IMG/VR virus record: IMGVR_UViG_3300034375_007693
Coordinates: 1 to 29,980 of that record
DNA: 29,980 nt
Origin: a virus
Strand: one strand, 5' to 3'
In this document: positions 29,361 through 29,980 of the stretch, piece after piece
Layout: every line of letters starts with the position of its first letter
Position numbering within the stretch: the first letter of the stretch is position 1
Translations under genes and position numbers: made by a program
The notes under the pieces: model-generated
What the model saw: the letters and a program-made list of their open reading frames with translations, nothing else
Databases searched by the model: none
What the model was told of the DNA's origin: nothing

Positions 29361-29980
29361 ATGTCCGCAATCGCACTCGGCCTTCTCGGACTCGGCGCAG
29401 CCAAGGCCGCAGGGGGCATCGCTCAAGGTGTCGGCGCTGCTCGAGCAGCGAAGGCCATGCAGCTTACACCGCAGCAACAGGCCGAGCTTGCCCGCTTGCG
29501 CGCGCGCCAACGCAAGGGGAACCTTGGGCTCACAGCAGCAGAGGAAGCCCGGATGCGCAGGCAGGCCGAAGGCGCGCAGATGGGAGTCACGCGCGACCTT
29601 GAAGCAATGGCGCTGCAGCAGGCAGCAGCCCAACAGGCCGGCGGTCGGGCAGTCATGGGGCGAGACATCTTCCTGCAAGAGCAGGCCGAGCAGCAGACGC
29701 TTCGAGGCATGCAGCAGCAAGAAGAGCAGAGCATTCGAGAGGCCGACACTGCCGAGCGTCAGGCCGAGCGAGCGGAGATAGCAGCCCTGCAGATGCAGTC
29801 ACAGCAGGCAGAAGCGCAACGACGGGCAGGTATTGCGCAGGCAGTCAGCCTCGGGCTCGCCGGTGCGGCAGACGTAGGCATGCAGGCGGTAAGCATGCAG
29901 CACGCAGCGAAGATGCAAGAGGCATCTATCCCCAAGCTCGATGACCTCTCGCTTTACCGAGGCTACCAGCCGCAGCCCGT
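29361..29980 (+). CDS. Ejection-type virion protein, N-terminal part (gene crosses contig join)
   Basis: The gene runs to the window end and, once the 127-bp overlap is removed, finishes at base 170, giving 220 aa (T7 gp14 is 196 aa). The N-terminus is a Gly/Ala hydrophobic segment (IALGLLGLGAAKAAGGIAQGVG, about residues 4-25) able to insert into a membrane. The rest is a long Gln/Ala/Glu/Arg helix (AQQAGGRAVMG, EQAEQQTLRGMQQQEEQ). It is the first of three adjacent ejection-type genes. The start uses TGAGGTCTTCATG, where the previous stop is part of the ribosome site, as at the portal gene. Confidence 0.72.
   Translation, partial: MSAIALGLLGLGAAKAAGGIAQGVGAARAAKAMQLTPQQQAELARLRARQRKGNLGLTAAEEARMRRQAEGAQMGVTRDLEAMALQQAAAQQAGGRAVMGRDIFLQEQAEQQTLRGMQQQEEQSIREADTAERQAERAEIAALQMQSQQAEAQRRAGIAQAVSLGLAGAADVGMQAVSMQHAAKMQEASIPKLDDLSLYRGYQPQP
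29854..29980. repeat. Terminal direct repeat, right copy
   Basis: This is an exact copy of bases 1-127, lying inside the coding sequence of the 220-aa virion protein. Removing one copy gives a closed circle without disturbing any frame. Confidence 0.93.

Noticed and set aside
1-29980. CRISPR array, tRNA, rRNA, insertion sequence, integrase or attachment site
   Set aside because: I searched both strands by eye and saw no spaced repeats, cloverleaf with CCA end, transposase, tyrosine or serine recombinase, or matching attachment cores.
29854-29980. Physical terminal redundancy like T7 direct repeats
   Set aside because: The length equals a common assembler k-mer, the ends cut through a gene, and no promoter or terminator marks them. 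A circular overlap explains all of this.

Overview
This window is one complete tailed-phage genome read as a linear contig. Bases 1-127 are repeated exactly at 29854-29980, so the molecule closes into a circle of 29,853 bp, and one virion gene runs across the join (29361 to the end, finishing at base 170). The DNA is GC-rich by eye and densely coded. I see no tRNA, CRISPR, insertion sequence, integrase or recognisable lysogeny repressor. The gene content fits a lytic podovirus of an unidentified, probably Gram-negative bacterium: there is a short-tail set (tubular/adaptor and nozzle-like proteins, three consecutive ejection-type proteins) and no tape measure, sheath or tail-tube gene. Neither RNA polymerase nor DNA polymerase is encoded, which argues against the T7/Autographiviridae lineage in spite of the T7-like order of virion genes.

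Layout. Two long gene blocks diverge from a 312-bp regulatory region (16064-16375) and converge at a hairpin-rich junction (8902-8976). The leftward block (16063 to 8977) reads as the early block. It has about ten small genes, mostly coupled by 4-bp ATGA/GTGA overlaps and including a ribbon-helix-helix-like protein, a multi-HTH protein and two tiny membrane proteins. It then encodes an AEP primase fused to a VapE/VirE-type helicase, an Erf annealing protein, an unknown protein, a RuvC-like resolvase, a RecE/PDDEXK-type exonuclease and SSB. This is a recombination-centred replication set that would need host polymerase.

The rightward block (16376 through the join to 8901) is the late block. 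In order it holds a putative small terminase, a CxxC micro-protein, large terminase, portal, an acidic protein, a WYL-like barrel protein, scaffold, major capsid protein (TTG start), decoration protein, tail adaptor, nozzle-like protein, three small beta-rich tail proteins, three ejection-type proteins (220, 629 and 1438 aa), two fibre-like proteins, a 74-aa protein, an M15 peptidase endolysin, a small unknown and a signal/membrane/coiled-coil lysis protein.

The most unusual element is the control region. Two 50-bp modules with identical end elements are mirrored about one centre at 16251.5. Each module carries a sigma70-like promoter flanked by the inverted decamer ACCCTGCACT/AGTGCAGGGT, and the two promoters point at each other. 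They would give complementary leaders before feeding the opposite blocks. A second operator family (TGGGACACTTG) lies just before the first leftward gene. Other notable points are a 67-bp exact duplication joining two small early genes, overlapping alternative hairpins after the capsid genes, and unusual residues in the RuvC-like and terminase active sites.
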